From Cytophagales bacterium (GTDB lineage Bacteria; Bacteroidota; Bacteroidia; Cytophagales; Cytophagaceae): 64,000 nucleotides of DNA. Positions 34,642 to 44,590 of this stretch are shown piece by piece; the stretch's first letter is position 1, and each line of letters opens with the position of its first letter. The stretch is from NCBI GenBank assembly GCA_004294225.1, contig REBA01000018.1:1-64000 (forward strand). The letters are read 5' to 3'. The notes below the pieces were generated by a model, which worked only from the letters and a program-made list of their open reading frames with translations, was not told the origin of the DNA and did not search any database. Both the position numbers and the translations under genes were made by a program.

Positions 34642-35970
34642 TTAAAACATTCCTTTAGATTTTATTTGTAAATATTTATTAATAACAGTAAGTGACAGAT
34701 TGCTTGGATTACATCTAATGGCTATAATACCATGCTTTTGAAGCTCTTTCATTATTAAATTATTTTCTAAAATAAATTTCTTAGCAATAGTAATCTGATG
34801 TATCTCTAATAAATTTTCGGCTTCTTTTTGTGCGAAATTCTCTAACTCGGCATCTTGAAAAAACACCACAATTAGCAAATGATTTTTATTAATTAACCTT
34901 AATGTTTTTAAATTTCTTTCTAAAGAATAAATACTATCAAAATTGGTGTATAAAAATAAAAGGCTACGATTTGGTAAGTTCTTTCTTATATGTGCATATA
35001 GATTCCCATAATCAGCTTCTGAATAATCATACTTGTCTTTATATAAAGCATGAGTGATTCTTTTCAATTGAATCTTTCCACTACTTGCTTTCAAATTGGT
35101 AGATACTTCTTTAGAAAAAGTAATCAAGCCAGCATTATCTTGTTTTTTTATTACAATATTTGAGAAAGCAAGACTGGCATTCACTGCATAATCAAACAAT
35201 GTTAGTTCGTTGAATGGCATTTTCATCACCCTACTCTTATCTATTATTGAGTATATATTCTGTGAACGCTCATCTTCATAGCAATTAATCATCACTTCAT
35301 TGATTGTGCTACTTGCTTTCCAGTTGATATTTCTTACATCGTCTCCTGATGTATAAAGTTTTATTTGCTCTAATTCATAACTTTGGCCTAGTTTCTTTAC
35401 TTTATTATCCCCATTAAGTAAAGCTGACTGCCTCATAAATATTAGCTCTTGCTTTGCCATTTGGTATATTGAAGGGTAAACAGCTATATTTTGAGAACAA
35501 AAGAAGGTTTCTTTCTTTAAAACCAAACCTATAGCAGTACTCATGAAAAGATGTAAATCTCCAAATTGATAATTCCCTCGAAAATTAGGCACAATCGAAT
35601 ATGAAATTTCTTGATTTTTACCCTGTTCAATAACTGCCGTAACTTTGAAATCTTTTGCAAAAACTTGATGAGGAACCTCATCTAAAACGCTTATTTTTAA
35701 TTTTAATTTAGAAAGATTCTCTATGTTAATAATAACACTATTGTCATCATGCAATGATAGTATATCAGCAACTTTTCTTATCGCCTTTGTGTTGGATGTT
35801 CTAAATAAAAGTATTATGTCTGTAACTAACAAAAACAATATAATTACAATAAATCCAATAGCAATGTAAAAGACTTGACTGTATAAAAATGCTAGAAATA
35901 ACAAAAAAACGCAGCCTCCTAATAAATAGAAAATCTTATCTTGAAGAAAAAGGTGCTTAAATAGTTTCAT
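34642..35970 (-). CDS. DUF58 protein (MoxR-associated)
   Basis: A 442-residue protein with two N-terminal transmembrane segments (about 14-50), a beta-rich middle and the DUF58 motif YTSGDDVRNINWKASSTIN near residue 215, followed by a von Willebrand A-like C-terminal region (RSLLFLYTNFDSI, LLIVVFFQD). DUF58 proteins are partners of MoxR AAA+ ATPases, thought to act in assembly or activation of membrane or periplasmic complexes. It overlaps the MoxR gene by 1 bp and ends the five-gene leftward cluster. Confidence 0.92.
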   Translation of the reverse strand: MKLFKHLFLQDKIFYLLGGCVFLLFLAFLYSQVFYIAIGFIVIILFLLVTDIILLFRTSNTKAIRKVADILSLHDDNSVIINIENLSKLKLKISVLDEVPHQVFAKDFKVTAVIEQGKNQEISYSIVPNFRGNYQFGDLHLFMSTAIGLVLKKETFFCSQNIAVYPSIYQMAKQELIFMRQSALLNGDNKVKKLGQSYELEQIKLYTSGDDVRNINWKASSTINEVMINCYEDERSQNIYSIIDKSRVMKMPFNELTLFDYAVNASLAFSNIVIKKQDNAGLITFSKEVSTNLKASSGKIQLKRITHALYKDKYDYSEADYGNLYAHIRKNLPNRSLLFLYTNFDSIYSLERNLKTLRLINKNHLLIVVFFQDAELENFAQKEAENLLEIHQITIAKKFILENNLIMKELQKHGIIAIRCNPSNLSLTVINKYLQIKSKGMF

Positions 35971-37049
35971 TACCTTGGTACTTCCACATTTTTAATCATT
36001 TCTAAGATTATATTTTCCATAGACACTCCTTCCATTTCTTTTTCTGGAGATAATATTATTCTATGACATAACACTGGGTAACATACCGTTTGAATATCAT
36101 CTGGCGTTACATAATCTCTTTTTTGCAATGCTGCTAATGCTTTAGATGTTTTTAAGATTGCTAATGACGCTCTAGGAGAAGCCCCTAAAAACAAATCAGC
36201 GTTATTTCTAGTCTGATTAACTATAGTGGCTATGTAATTAATGAGTTCATCCTTTATATGAACTTTTTCTACTATGGCAATACATTTTTCTATATCTAAA
36301 GCAGTTAATATTGCTTGGGTACTATGGGTTGTTTTTTGAGTAAAGTCTTCTTTGAATCTATGGAGTATGGCTATTTCATCAGTTAGATTTGGGTATGGAA
36401 TATTGAGTTTCAACAAAAATCTATCTAACTGTGCTTCGGGAAGCTTATAAGTCCCTTCTTGTTCAATTGGATTCTGAGTAGCAATTACAAAAAAAGGTTT
36501 GGCCAAAAGATACGTTTCTCCATCAATAGTAATTTGTTTTTCTTCCATTGCTTCAAACAAAGCAGCTTGGGTTTTAGCTGGTGATCGATTAATCTCATCT
36601 ATTAAAATAAGGTTAGAAAAAATAGGACCTTTTTTAAATACAAATTCTGTTTTTTGCATATTAAAAAGATTCACACCGAGAAGGTCTGAGGGTAGTAAGT
36701 CAGGTGTAAATTGAATTCTTTTAAACTCAATATTCATACATTGTGCTATGAGTTTAGCCATTAATGTTTTGGCTACTCCAGGAACGCCTTCGAGTAATAT
36801 ATGCCCTCCGCTAAACAGAGCAGCAAGTATTAACATAATCTGGTTGTCATTACCAATAATTATTTTCTGAATTTCTGTTCTAGTACGCTCATAGATTGTA
36901 CTAATATATTGTATATCATCTTCTTGAATTGAAGCATCAAAAGACTCTTTTTCTGCTAGAGAGTCAGATTTATTTTCTTGAGGACTATTTTGCTCTGAAG
37001 AATTAAGATTCTCTTCAGAATTGTTTTCTGGGTAGTTTGGTGTGTTCAT
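35970..37049 (-). CDS. MoxR-family AAA+ ATPase
   Basis: A 359-residue cytoplasmic ATPase. After an acidic, poorly conserved N-terminal tail (about 1-45) come Walker A EGVPGVAKTLMAK, LPSDLLGV, Walker B NLILIDEINRSPAKTQAALFEAMEE, sensor 1 VIATQNPIEQEGTY and arginine-finger LPEAQLDRF, then the helical lid (ASPRASLAILKTSKALA). MoxR enzymes work as chaperone-like remodelers of protein complexes with VWA-type partners. One-base overlaps with both flanking genes show strong translational coupling within the DUF4129-DUF4350-MoxR-DUF58 run. Confidence 0.95.
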   Translation of the reverse strand: MNTPNYPENNSEENLNSSEQNSPQENKSDSLAEKESFDASIQEDDIQYISTIYERTRTEIQKIIIGNDNQIMLILAALFSGGHILLEGVPGVAKTLMAKLIAQCMNIEFKRIQFTPDLLPSDLLGVNLFNMQKTEFVFKKGPIFSNLILIDEINRSPAKTQAALFEAMEEKQITIDGETYLLAKPFFVIATQNPIEQEGTYKLPEAQLDRFLLKLNIPYPNLTDEIAILHRFKEDFTQKTTHSTQAILTALDIEKCIAIVEKVHIKDELINYIATIVNQTRNNADLFLGASPRASLAILKTSKALAALQKRDYVTPDDIQTVCYPVLCHRIILSPEKEMEGVSMENIILEMIKNVEVPR

Positions 37050-38287
37050 TATTTCCTTCTTTTGTGATAATTATTAATCATATTATAGAGTGAGATGACA
37101 TCTTCAGATCGGGCATTCTCATTAAACCTTACTTTATTGAATTGCCTGAACAAATTATTAATGACATTTTTATCAACTTTAGAAACATCAGATAAAACAG
37201 AGATGAGGCTTTTCTCATCTGTATCAGTTTGAATATTGTATCTTGTTCGTGCTTCTGTTAAAAAGATGAGATACATTTCGGTTCCAATATAGTGTTTGTT
37301 TTTGTTTTGATGATATAATGTCCCAATCGCTTTAATCAAGCCTATTGTAGAATTTTTGTTTTTAGGGGTAATTGGAATAACTCTTTGCATTCGTTTAGAC
37401 CTAAATATTATATATAAGAGAATAGAAAGTAACAAAAGATACCAAGCATATCTTAAATAAGGACTTGAAAATAGAAACTTCAATGGATAAGTACCCTGAG
37501 TATTCTGAATAGAATTATTTTCATTAGGCTCATTCCAATAAATAGGGCCTTTATTTAATAAACTAAGTACTTGCTTATGATGCAAAAAACCTTCTTTTTT
37601 TATGAAATAATAATTAGTAAACAATATAGGATTAGCATGGATAATTAGTTTCCCTTTGCCATAAGGCACATAAAATATATTTACAAGAGAATCATTTAGA
37701 TGACAATAAGAAATAAATCCATATTTAGTTAGGGTGTCTTTAAAATATACATTGTTATATCCTGCCCAATTATAAGCTATTGTATCTTTCTGATATTGAA
37801 AATGAAATTTAAGAGGGTTTATCGAGATTGAACCTGGATTATCAAAATTAATCTTAATAATACTATCCGTCTTTTCATCAAATCCATAAATAGTATCTGC
37901 TATCGGAACAAAAAAACGAAGGAGTTCTAAAGGACTATAACTAGAGGCAATCAAAGCGTTATTTCCTTTATTAATATATTTTAAAAGGTGTAAAGCAGTA
38001 ATGGAATCAAAACTAATTCCATTATTAACAGAAATATAATTGGTATTGGTCTGATTGGTATCTAATAAATCAACAAATTGCTGATTATTAATGATTTTTA
38101 TTGGTTGTGCTTGCTTCTTTATTAGTTCAAAAAACAACTTCTGACCATAAGGTTCTTCGCTATTCTTAGTGAATTGATCTTGCCAATTATACTTAGGCAA
38201 ATAATATTGTTTATAAAATATAATCGCAAAAACGACAATACTCACAAAAATCAAAACGCCTAAAAAAATGAGCTTATTGTTTTTCAT
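37049..38287 (-). CDS. DUF4350 membrane protein
   Basis: A 412-residue protein with an N-terminal transmembrane segment (8-26), a soluble region of about 240 residues (DUF4350-like GATase-type fold, with NDGISFDS..LLKYINKGNNALIA and GKGKLIIHANP), a second transmembrane segment (about 283-300) and a cytoplasmic C-terminal region. It is the usual member of the MoxR/DUF58 cluster in Bacteroidota. Role unknown, possibly an accessory periplasmic sensor for the MoxR unit. It overlaps DUF4129 upstream by 14 bp and MoxR downstream by 1 bp. Confidence 0.8.
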   Translation of the reverse strand: MKNNKLIFLGVLIFVSIVVFAIIFYKQYYLPKYNWQDQFTKNSEEPYGQKLFFELIKKQAQPIKIINNQQFVDLLDTNQTNTNYISVNNGISFDSITALHLLKYINKGNNALIASSYSPLELLRFFVPIADTIYGFDEKTDSIIKINFDNPGSISINPLKFHFQYQKDTIAYNWAGYNNVYFKDTLTKYGFISYCHLNDSLVNIFYVPYGKGKLIIHANPILFTNYYFIKKEGFLHHKQVLSLLNKGPIYWNEPNENNSIQNTQGTYPLKFLFSSPYLRYAWYLLLLSILLYIIFRSKRMQRVIPITPKNKNSTIGLIKAIGTLYHQNKNKHYIGTEMYLIFLTEARTRYNIQTDTDEKSLISVLSDVSKVDKNVINNLFRQFNKVRFNENARSEDVISLYNMINNYHKRRK

Positions 38288-38957
38288 TTCTTATAAGTTG
38301 TGTTTTTAAGCTCAAATAATCAGGCACTAAACCAACATACTGGGGCTCAGACAAGACTATTTCTTTATACCATATAGACTCAAAAGTCAAGATAATTTTC
38401 TTGAATTGGCTACTTAAGTTAGGATCTCTTATTTCTGAAAAATATTCCCAATTGGTTTTCTCTTTTGACCATTTAATCTGTCCTTTTTCGGAAAGCAATT
38501 TGATAATGATTAGAAAATGAATTCTCAAAGCCATATTAAAAGAGTTGGCTGACAATGCCTCTTCGAGAAGCTTCTCTAAATCTAACTCATGAATTTTATC
38601 CTCAATTTTATCAATGGGTTTAGAGGTAATATTTTTAGCTTTTTGATTTATGTTTACTTTATTTCTACTACTACTAACAATTATTTTTATCAATAAAAGC
38701 AGAATAGATAAAAAAACAATGATATAGATAATATCTTCAAGGTATTCAAAAGAAAAATTTGGCAAATTTATCCCTGAGCTGGTACTTGTTTTTTGATCAT
38801 TCTTCTGCTCACGCTCAATGTATGTCTCGATATAGGACTGGTCTTGTGAAAGCTCTTTCCATTCTTTTTCAGAAACATTTATAGCCATGCATTTACATTG
38901 GATAAAAATACAACCAATAGTAAAAATAAATACAATGACGTAGTTTCTGAAATGCAT
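38274..38957 (-). CDS. DUF4129 membrane protein
   Basis: A 227-residue protein with a signal or anchor (about residues 7-25, several Cys), a second transmembrane segment (about 75-95) and a C-terminal DUF4129-like helical region (LEKLLEEALSANSFNMALRIHFLIIIKLL, WSKEKTNWEY). DUF4129 is frequently found with SpoIIM, MoxR and DUF58 proteins and with transglutaminase-like membrane proteins. Its function is unknown. It overlaps the SpoIIM gene by one base and DUF4350 by 14. Confidence 0.75.
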   Translation of the reverse strand: MHFRNYVIVFIFTIGCIFIQCKCMAINVSEKEWKELSQDQSYIETYIEREQKNDQKTSTSSGINLPNFSFEYLEDIIYIIVFLSILLLLIKIIVSSSRNKVNINQKAKNITSKPIDKIEDKIHELDLEKLLEEALSANSFNMALRIHFLIIIKLLSEKGQIKWSKEKTNWEYFSEIRDPNLSSQFKKIILTFESIWYKEIVLSEPQYVGLVPDYLSLKTQLIRNEKQ

Positions 38958-40783
38958 TATTTCCTGAATGTTATTTTCTGAATATTAGCTATTAAATTTT
39001 CTGCAGTATATGTTTCTTTTAAGCTGAAATATAAAAAAAAGTTAGCCACAAAAGTGATACTCATATAAGCCAAAATACTAATGAATGTTTGGAAAACCAT
39101 AATCCCTAAAGAAATTCTTTCTGCTGTTATTCCTTCATCAGTAACCATCCAAACCAATGCTTTGTCTATAAATAATAGTTCTAAACCATATAAAAAAGTA
39201 AAATACAAAATAGAAATAACCAATAAAAAAAATAAATGTGTGGTAATAAATTTATTAAGATTAGAATTAATCAAGCGAAAAGTATAAGCAATAGATTGAT
39301 AAATATTAATATTTGCTGCAATACTAACAATACTGACCAAAGTAAAAAAAGGAAATATAAAAAAGAATACCCAAATCAGGCTTTGATTAAAGAGAAAGAA
39401 AAAAATACTACTTGCAATTACTAATGGTAAAAGTGCTAGCATAAAATCAAAGTATTCAAAAACAGCTTTTTTATCTTCAGTTATTAATTTGTCTTTTATA
39501 GAACCAATTAGGTAAGATATAACATTTACTCCTAATATAGATATAACAGATAAGCACAAAACCCCCATTAAAGGATAATCAGAAATTCCGAAAAAAATAT
39601 TCGCTAAAGAATAAGTATTATCATCTTCTAATCGAAATAATTTCATTGGATTATAAACATATGCTAAAGCAAAAAACAATGCTATTATGAATAGATATTT
39701 ACCAAAAAATAAAAAATGATTAAAGACAAAGCGAAAAGATTCTGAAATTATTTTGCCTGATGAAAATATCTGGGTTAAATCTACTTCAGCCGCTGAATTA
39801 CTAACCATTGACAAATAAAGGCGATCTGCTTCTAAAGGATACTTTTTAGCCATTTTTCTTGGGTAAAAGAAAAAATAGAAAAACACAAAAGCAAATGAAA
39901 TAATAATAAATAACAGTCTAATTATATCAGGTATCTCTGTTTGCCTTGTTAAAAAACCCTCAATAAATGCTGCTACTAAAGTTATCGGGATAACCCCAAC
40001 GATGATTACTAAACCATTCATAGCACTCATTTTAAAAGCAGAAAATCTTGAATATTCTCCAGGAAAAAGAAAGCCCTTACCTAAAGTAAGCCCCGCACCT
40101 CCACTTATGATTATGGCAGATATTTCTAGAGCACCGTGAGTCCATATCCCTAGAAAAGATTCCCAAAAAACGTCTCTTTGTATGAAAAAATATTGAAACA
40201 CGCCCACCATTACTCCATTTGAAATAATAACTACTAGAGTGCCGAGAGAGATAAAAATCCCAGAAAAGAAGGTGATAAAATCTACTTTTAAATTATTTAA
40301 AAATATAGGAACAAATGTATTTAATTCACTTTCGGTCTTATACACCGCCATAGGGTCGCCATTCTCTATATTCTTCTCAGTCATGTTTACATAGTCTTTA
40401 CTTAATATCATAGCGGCAAAATTTTCATCTTGAATACTTGAAACCACACCAAGTATAAAACATAGTGAAAATACAATCATAGAAATAAGCATTGGTCTCC
40501 TTGCCTGAAACATTGCCAAAGGAAGTTCTTTTTTCCAAAATTCAAGAAAAGTAGAGATGGTATTCTTTGTGTTAAAATTTAAGCTATTATGTAATATCCC
40601 TACAATACCTCCCAAATATAGTCTTACTGACCTATTTTTATAAAAAGTATTGGCATAAGAGAGGTCTTCTGTAATTTGAATAAACAATTTGCTTATTTTA
40701 GAGGGATTGCTTTTTTCTAGCAAGTTATTTTCAAATTCTTTCCACTTTACTTTATTTTGTTGTATAAATTCTGATTCTTTCAT
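38957..40783 (-). CDS. SpoIIM-family membrane protein fused to a second multi-pass domain
   Basis: A 608-residue protein. The N-terminal half (about 1-320) is SpoIIM/DUF95: a soluble helical start (KVKWKEFENNLLEK, DLSYANTFYKNRSVRLYLGG), transmembrane helices, and FWESFLGIWTHGALEISAIIISGGAGLTLG, the family core. The C-terminal half (about 345-605) has at least six more transmembrane helices without a familiar motif (IANINIYQSIAYTF), similar in layout to the separate membrane gene usually next to SpoIIM in Bacteroidota. So two neighbouring genes appear joined. It is the first gene of the leftward cluster and lies 36 bp from the divergent RDD gene. Confidence 0.8.
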   Translation of the reverse strand: MKESEFIQQNKVKWKEFENNLLEKSNPSKISKLFIQITEDLSYANTFYKNRSVRLYLGGIVGILHNSLNFNTKNTISTFLEFWKKELPLAMFQARRPMLISMIVFSLCFILGVVSSIQDENFAAMILSKDYVNMTEKNIENGDPMAVYKTESELNTFVPIFLNNLKVDFITFFSGIFISLGTLVVIISNGVMVGVFQYFFIQRDVFWESFLGIWTHGALEISAIIISGGAGLTLGKGFLFPGEYSRFSAFKMSAMNGLVIIVGVIPITLVAAFIEGFLTRQTEIPDIIRLLFIIISFAFVFFYFFFYPRKMAKKYPLEADRLYLSMVSNSAAEVDLTQIFSSGKIISESFRFVFNHFLFFGKYLFIIALFFALAYVYNPMKLFRLEDDNTYSLANIFFGISDYPLMGVLCLSVISILGVNVISYLIGSIKDKLITEDKKAVFEYFDFMLALLPLVIASSIFFFLFNQSLIWVFFFIFPFFTLVSIVSIAANINIYQSIAYTFRLINSNLNKFITTHLFFLLVISILYFTFLYGLELLFIDKALVWMVTDEGITAERISLGIMVFQTFISILAYMSITFVANFFLYFSLKETYTAENLIANIQKITFRK

Positions 40784-40819
40784 GTTGAAATTTTATAAAA
40801 AAATTAATATAATTAAAAT

Positions 40820-41542
40820 ATGAAGAATATAGAAATAAATACACCACAAAACGTAGTCATAAAATACACTTTAACCTCAGTTTGGGAAAGAGCAATAGCT
40901 TTTGGTATAGACGCTTTCATTATCTTTCTAACTTCAATTATATTGTGGTTCTTTTTTAACTCAATTTCCACAATTATTGTCGGTATTGTCACCCTGATTC
41001 TTATTTTACCCTTAGTATTATTTTATAACCTATTGTTTGAATATTTTAATAACGGTCAATCCATCGGCAAAAAACTACTAAAAATAAGAGTAATCAGAAT
41101 AGATGGTGAGTCCGCTGGTTTTAAAGATTATTTTATGAGATGGATATTTAGAGGATTAGATTTATATTTTTCTATAGGTGGGCTTGCACTCTTAAGCTCC
41201 CTATGTTCTGCAAATAGTCAAAGAATTGGAGACATATTGGCTGGAACTGTAGTTGTCAATATCAATCATAACAATAGATTGAAATTTGAAAATTTATTAA
41301 AACTAGACAAAATGGATACCCACATAGTAAGCTATCCTCAAGTCTCAAAACTTTCCGAAACTTCTATATTAACTATAAAAGAAACCATTATTAGGTATGG
41401 TAAATTTAACAATGAAGCACATCAATCTGCAATAAATATACTGGTCAAAAAACTATCGTTTGACATGAAAATCAAACGTCCGAAGGATAAAATAAACTTT
41501 TTAAAAACTATTATTAAAGATTATGTATTCTTGACACGATAA
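40820..41542 (+). CDS. RDD-family membrane protein
   Basis: A 240-residue protein with the RDD pattern: SVWERAIAFGIDAFIIF (R/D/D-like first helix, about residues 19-35), second helix (47-70), FNNGQSIGKKLLKIRVIRIDG (77-97), a third helix and NSQRIGDILAGTVVVN (126-141). The 90-residue soluble tail is charged. RDD proteins are suspected ion/solute carriers. It is divergent from the SpoIIM gene, as is usual for this cluster, and is presumably co-regulated with it. Confidence 0.88.
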   Translation: MKNIEINTPQNVVIKYTLTSVWERAIAFGIDAFIIFLTSIILWFFFNSISTIIVGIVTLILILPLVLFYNLLFEYFNNGQSIGKKLLKIRVIRIDGESAGFKDYFMRWIFRGLDLYFSIGGLALLSSLCSANSQRIGDILAGTVVVNINHNNRLKFENLLKLDKMDTHIVSYPQVSKLSETSILTIKETIIRYGKFNNEAHQSAINILVKKLSFDMKIKRPKDKINFLKTIIKDYVFLTR

Positions 41543-41588
41543 CTTATTTTAAGTTTACCTTTTTTTGATACCTTTTGAGTAGTATAAC

Positions 41589-43103
41589 TTACCTAGAAGG
41601 AATCAAATATTTTTCTAGAATATCATCTATATATGTCCTATCATTAGCAAGTCTTGGCACTTTGTTTTGGGCTCCGATTTTATTCCTACTCTTCATCCAT
41701 TGGTAAAAAGTTCCTTGAGGTGCTACATGAATTACAGGGGGAAGAAGTACGTAGCTTTTATACCTTTTAGACTCATAATCTGAATTGAGTTTCTGCAAAT
41801 GTTGATCTAAGATATCAGCAAACTGCTCAATACTTTCGGGAGGAGTAAGAAATTCTATCACCCACTCGTGTGCTCCTTTCTTTTGATTATCCATATATAA
41901 TGGGGCAGCTGTAAAATTGACTACTTTGGAGCCAGTATATTCACAGGCAGAGGCAATAGCAGATTCTGCATTTTCAATAATCAACTCTTCTCCAAATGCG
42001 TTGATAAAATGCTTCGTTCTTCCAGTAATCTTTATTCTATGTGGATAGAGTGAGGTAAATTTAATCGTGTCGCCAATTTGATATCGCCAAAGCCCTCCAT
42101 TGGTAGTAATGAGCATAATGTAATTGGTATTTAATGCTACCTGAGCTAAGCCTATTGCTTGAGCATTGCTTTGGTTGGCAGGAATAAATTCATAATATAC
42201 TCCATTATCAAGCATAAGCAACATATCGTCTCTACCAAACTGGTCTTGCATTGCAAAAAATCCCTCAGAAGCATTGTATGTTTCCATATAACGAACTTCC
42301 TTCTTTGGAAAGAGTTTATAGAACAGCTCTTTGTAGGGATGGAATGCTACTGCTCCATGAAAAAACACTTCAAAGTTGGGCCATACTTCTAACATGTTTT
42401 CTTTCTTTGTTTTTTCTAATATCTTTTCAAGCAATACCATTGTCCATGTAGGTACACCTGATATATTGGTTACATTTTGCCCAATCGTAACATTGCTTAT
42501 TCTTTCTAATTTCTCTTCCCATTCACTCATCAGAGATATAGAAGTATCAGGAGTGCTAGCATATCCAGCCCATTTAGGAAGATTGGCCATAATTACAGCG
42601 GAAACATCTCCATAATAAGAGTCAGGAAAAAGATTATTATTTTTATAACTTCCGCCTATAGCTAAGCCCTTTCCATCAAACATTTTACTGGAAGGGTTAT
42701 TGTGAAAATATAGGGCAATTAAATCTTTCCCTCCCTTGTAATGACAATCGTGAAGCGATTCAGTAGATACTGGTATGAACTTGCTCTTATCATTAGTAGT
42801 TCCTGATGATTTAGAAAACCACCGAATTCTTCCTGGCCAAAGGACATTAGATTCGCCTCTCATCATCTTATCAATTAGAGGAAAAATTTCTTCATAAGTA
42901 AATTTGGGAACCTTGTTACGAAAATCTTCTATGGATTTGATGCTAGAGAAACCATATTGCTTTCCAACTTGGGTGTTTTGAGCATGTTTAAGTAGTTGAA
43001 ACAACAACCTTTGTTGCACTTCATGCGGATGTGCAATAAAACGCTCAATTTGCTTGACTCTAGTGCTTAGGGCTAGCTTAGTTATGGCATTGAATATTCC
43101 CAA
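41589..43103 (-). CDS. GH3-family acyl-adenylate-forming (amido synthetase-like) enzyme
   Basis: A 504-residue protein of the GH3 superfamily, first known from plant auxin-conjugating enzymes. ATP-binding motifs are present: WFSKSSGTTNDKSKFIP (about 92-108, P-loop type), YMETYNASEGFFAMQ (about 275-289), and YQIGDTIKF..RIKITGRTKHFINAFGEEL. It should adenylate a carboxylic acid and pass it to an amine. The substrate is unknown in Bacteroidota. It starts 12 bp after lptB, so it is probably in the same transcript. Confidence 0.88.
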   Translation of the reverse strand: MGIFNAITKLALSTRVKQIERFIAHPHEVQQRLLFQLLKHAQNTQVGKQYGFSSIKSIEDFRNKVPKFTYEEIFPLIDKMMRGESNVLWPGRIRWFSKSSGTTNDKSKFIPVSTESLHDCHYKGGKDLIALYFHNNPSSKMFDGKGLAIGGSYKNNNLFPDSYYGDVSAVIMANLPKWAGYASTPDTSISLMSEWEEKLERISNVTIGQNVTNISGVPTWTMVLLEKILEKTKKENMLEVWPNFEVFFHGAVAFHPYKELFYKLFPKKEVRYMETYNASEGFFAMQDQFGRDDMLLMLDNGVYYEFIPANQSNAQAIGLAQVALNTNYIMLITTNGGLWRYQIGDTIKFTSLYPHRIKITGRTKHFINAFGEELIIENAESAIASACEYTGSKVVNFTAAPLYMDNQKKGAHEWVIEFLTPPESIEQFADILDQHLQKLNSDYESKRYKSYVLLPPVIHVAPQGTFYQWMKSRNKIGAQNKVPRLANDRTYIDDILEKYLIPSR

Positions 43104-43115
43104 ATGTATTCTATA

Positions 43116-43847
43116 TTAAATTTTTCTCTTCAATTCGAAATGTTTCCCCAAATAAACTCTTCTTACTTGTTCGTCACCCGCTAATTCTTCCGCTGTTCCT
43201 GATTTGAATATTTTACCATCTACTAGAAGATAGGCTCTATCTGTTATAGACAAGGTTTCGTTCACATTATGGTCTGTGATAAGAATACCAATATTTTTGT
43301 TTTTTAATTTGGCAACTATTCCTTGAATTTCTTCTACTGCTATAGGGTCTACCCCTGCAAATGGCTCGTCTAACAACACAAATTTAGGATCTACCGCTAG
43401 GGCTCGAGCTATCTCGGTTCGTCTTCGTTCACCTCCAGAGAGAACCATACCTTTGTTTTTACGAACATGGGTAAGACTGAATTCTTCAAGAAGTTCTTCC
43501 ATTTTTTCTTTTTGGGCGATTTTATTGAGATCAGTCATCTCTAGCACTGCCATAATATTTTCTTCAACGGTAAGTGCTCTAAAAACAGATGCTTCTTGAG
43601 CAAGATACCCCACACCCCTCCTTGCTCTTTGGTACATTGGTAGGTGGGTAATTTCTTCGTTATCTAAATATATATTTCCCTTATTAGGCCTTATTAAGCC
43701 TACAATCATATAGAAAGTTGTGGTTTTACCAGCTCCATTAGGGCCAAGCAAACCTACTATTTCTCCTTGATTTACTTCTACAGATACATTATTTACTACT
43801 GTCCTAGATTTATATATCTTTAATAAATTTTCTCCCCTCAGCTGCAT
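43116..43847 (-). CDS. lptB: LPS export ABC transporter ATPase LptB
   Basis: A 243-residue cytoplasmic ATPase: Walker [13 protein letters not shown] (33-44), Q-loop [18 protein letters not shown] (78-95), signature LSGGERRR (about 137-144), Walker [14 protein letters not shown] and switch His in [10 protein letters not shown]. The order and the QEASVF stretch are those of LptB, which with LptF/LptG extracts lipopolysaccharide from the inner membrane. An LptF/LptG permease gene lies elsewhere in this window (56264). Confidence 0.95.
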   Translation of the reverse strand: MQLRGENLLKIYKSRTVVNNVSVEVNQGEIVGLLGPNGAGKTTTFYMIVGLIRPNKGNIYLDNEEITHLPMYQRARRGVGYLAQEASVFRALTVEENIMAVLEMTDLNKIAQKEKMEELLEEFSLTHVRKNKGMVLSGGERRRTEIARALAVDPKFVLLDEPFAGVDPIAVEEIQGIVAKLKNKNIGILITDHNVNETLSITDRAYLLVDGKIFKSGTAEELAGDEQVRRVYLGKHFELKRKI

Positions 43848-44002
43848 AATTTAATTTTATTGAGCAATTGTTTAAAATTAAAGTTTTTTAAGTGGATATG
43901 GAAAATTTATTTTATCTAAGAAAAACATATTAAACCACTAATTATAGAATGCTCGAATTGGAAAAAATAAAGCACTGAAAATCTAATATATAGAATAGTA
44001 TA

Positions 44003-44062
44003 TTCTTTTTTTCATTTCAAGTTCTTAATGATTCTTAATAAGAACTTGAAATGAAAAAAGAA
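44003..44062. repeat. Long inverted repeat after ssb
   Basis: A 25-base arm (44003-44027) and a 24-base arm (44039-44062) pair almost perfectly, including an outer T7/A6 tract, with an 11-base loop. It ends 3 bp from the ssb stop codon. It should end ssb transcription on the minus strand, although the T-tract is inside the stem rather than after it; a T5 run follows it on the plus strand. Confidence 0.65.
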
Positions 44063-44065
44063 TTT

Positions 44066-44521
44066 TTAAAAAGGTAAATCGTCGGTTTCGTCAATAGAAC
44101 TCTTCTCAAAGCTTGGTTCAGAAGAAGCTTTTGAACTAGAACTTCCAGAGTTTTGATAATTTCCTGAGCTAGCACTTTGATCTTGATTGCGTGGGCTACC
44201 CAACAGGGTCATGCTTTCGCCTAATACTTCGGTAATATATTTTTTTACCCCTTCTTTAGATTCATAAGAACGAGTTCTTAACTTACCTTCAATATAAATT
44301 TGCGTTCCTTTTTTTACATATTTCTCAAAGACATCCACAACAGGACCCCAAAAAACCACATTGTGCCATTCGGTATTTTCTACTTTTTCTCCATTTTTGT
44401 CTTTGTAACTTTCTGTAGTTGCTAAAGTGAAGCTACAAACCCTTCTCCCGCTTTCTACAGCTCTGATTTCAGGGTCTTTCCCTAAATGTCCTAATAAGAT
44501 AACTTTGTTTACTCCTGCCAT
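44066..44521 (-). CDS. ssb: Single-stranded DNA-binding protein
   Basis: A 151-residue SSB: OB-fold with NKVILLGHLGKDPEIR, GRRVCSFTLAT, TEWHNVVFWG, KGTQIYIEGKLRTRSY (residues about 5-105), a Ser/Gln/Asn-rich linker and the protein-docking tip DETDDLPF. It coats ssDNA in replication, repair and recombination. It is on the same strand as mutY and ruvB upstream (70 bp from mutY) and has a large inverted repeat as terminator just after the stop codon. Confidence 0.96.
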   Translation of the reverse strand: MAGVNKVILLGHLGKDPEIRAVESGRRVCSFTLATTESYKDKNGEKVENTEWHNVVFWGPVVDVFEKYVKKGTQIYIEGKLRTRSYESKEGVKKYITEVLGESMTLLGSPRNQDQSASSGNYQNSGSSSSKASSEPSFEKSSIDETDDLPF

Positions 44522-44590
44522 GATAATTATAGTTTAAGATGAATGAATATTACAGCAAAACAATTTGCTTATTTCGCTAGTTTTTCAAAT

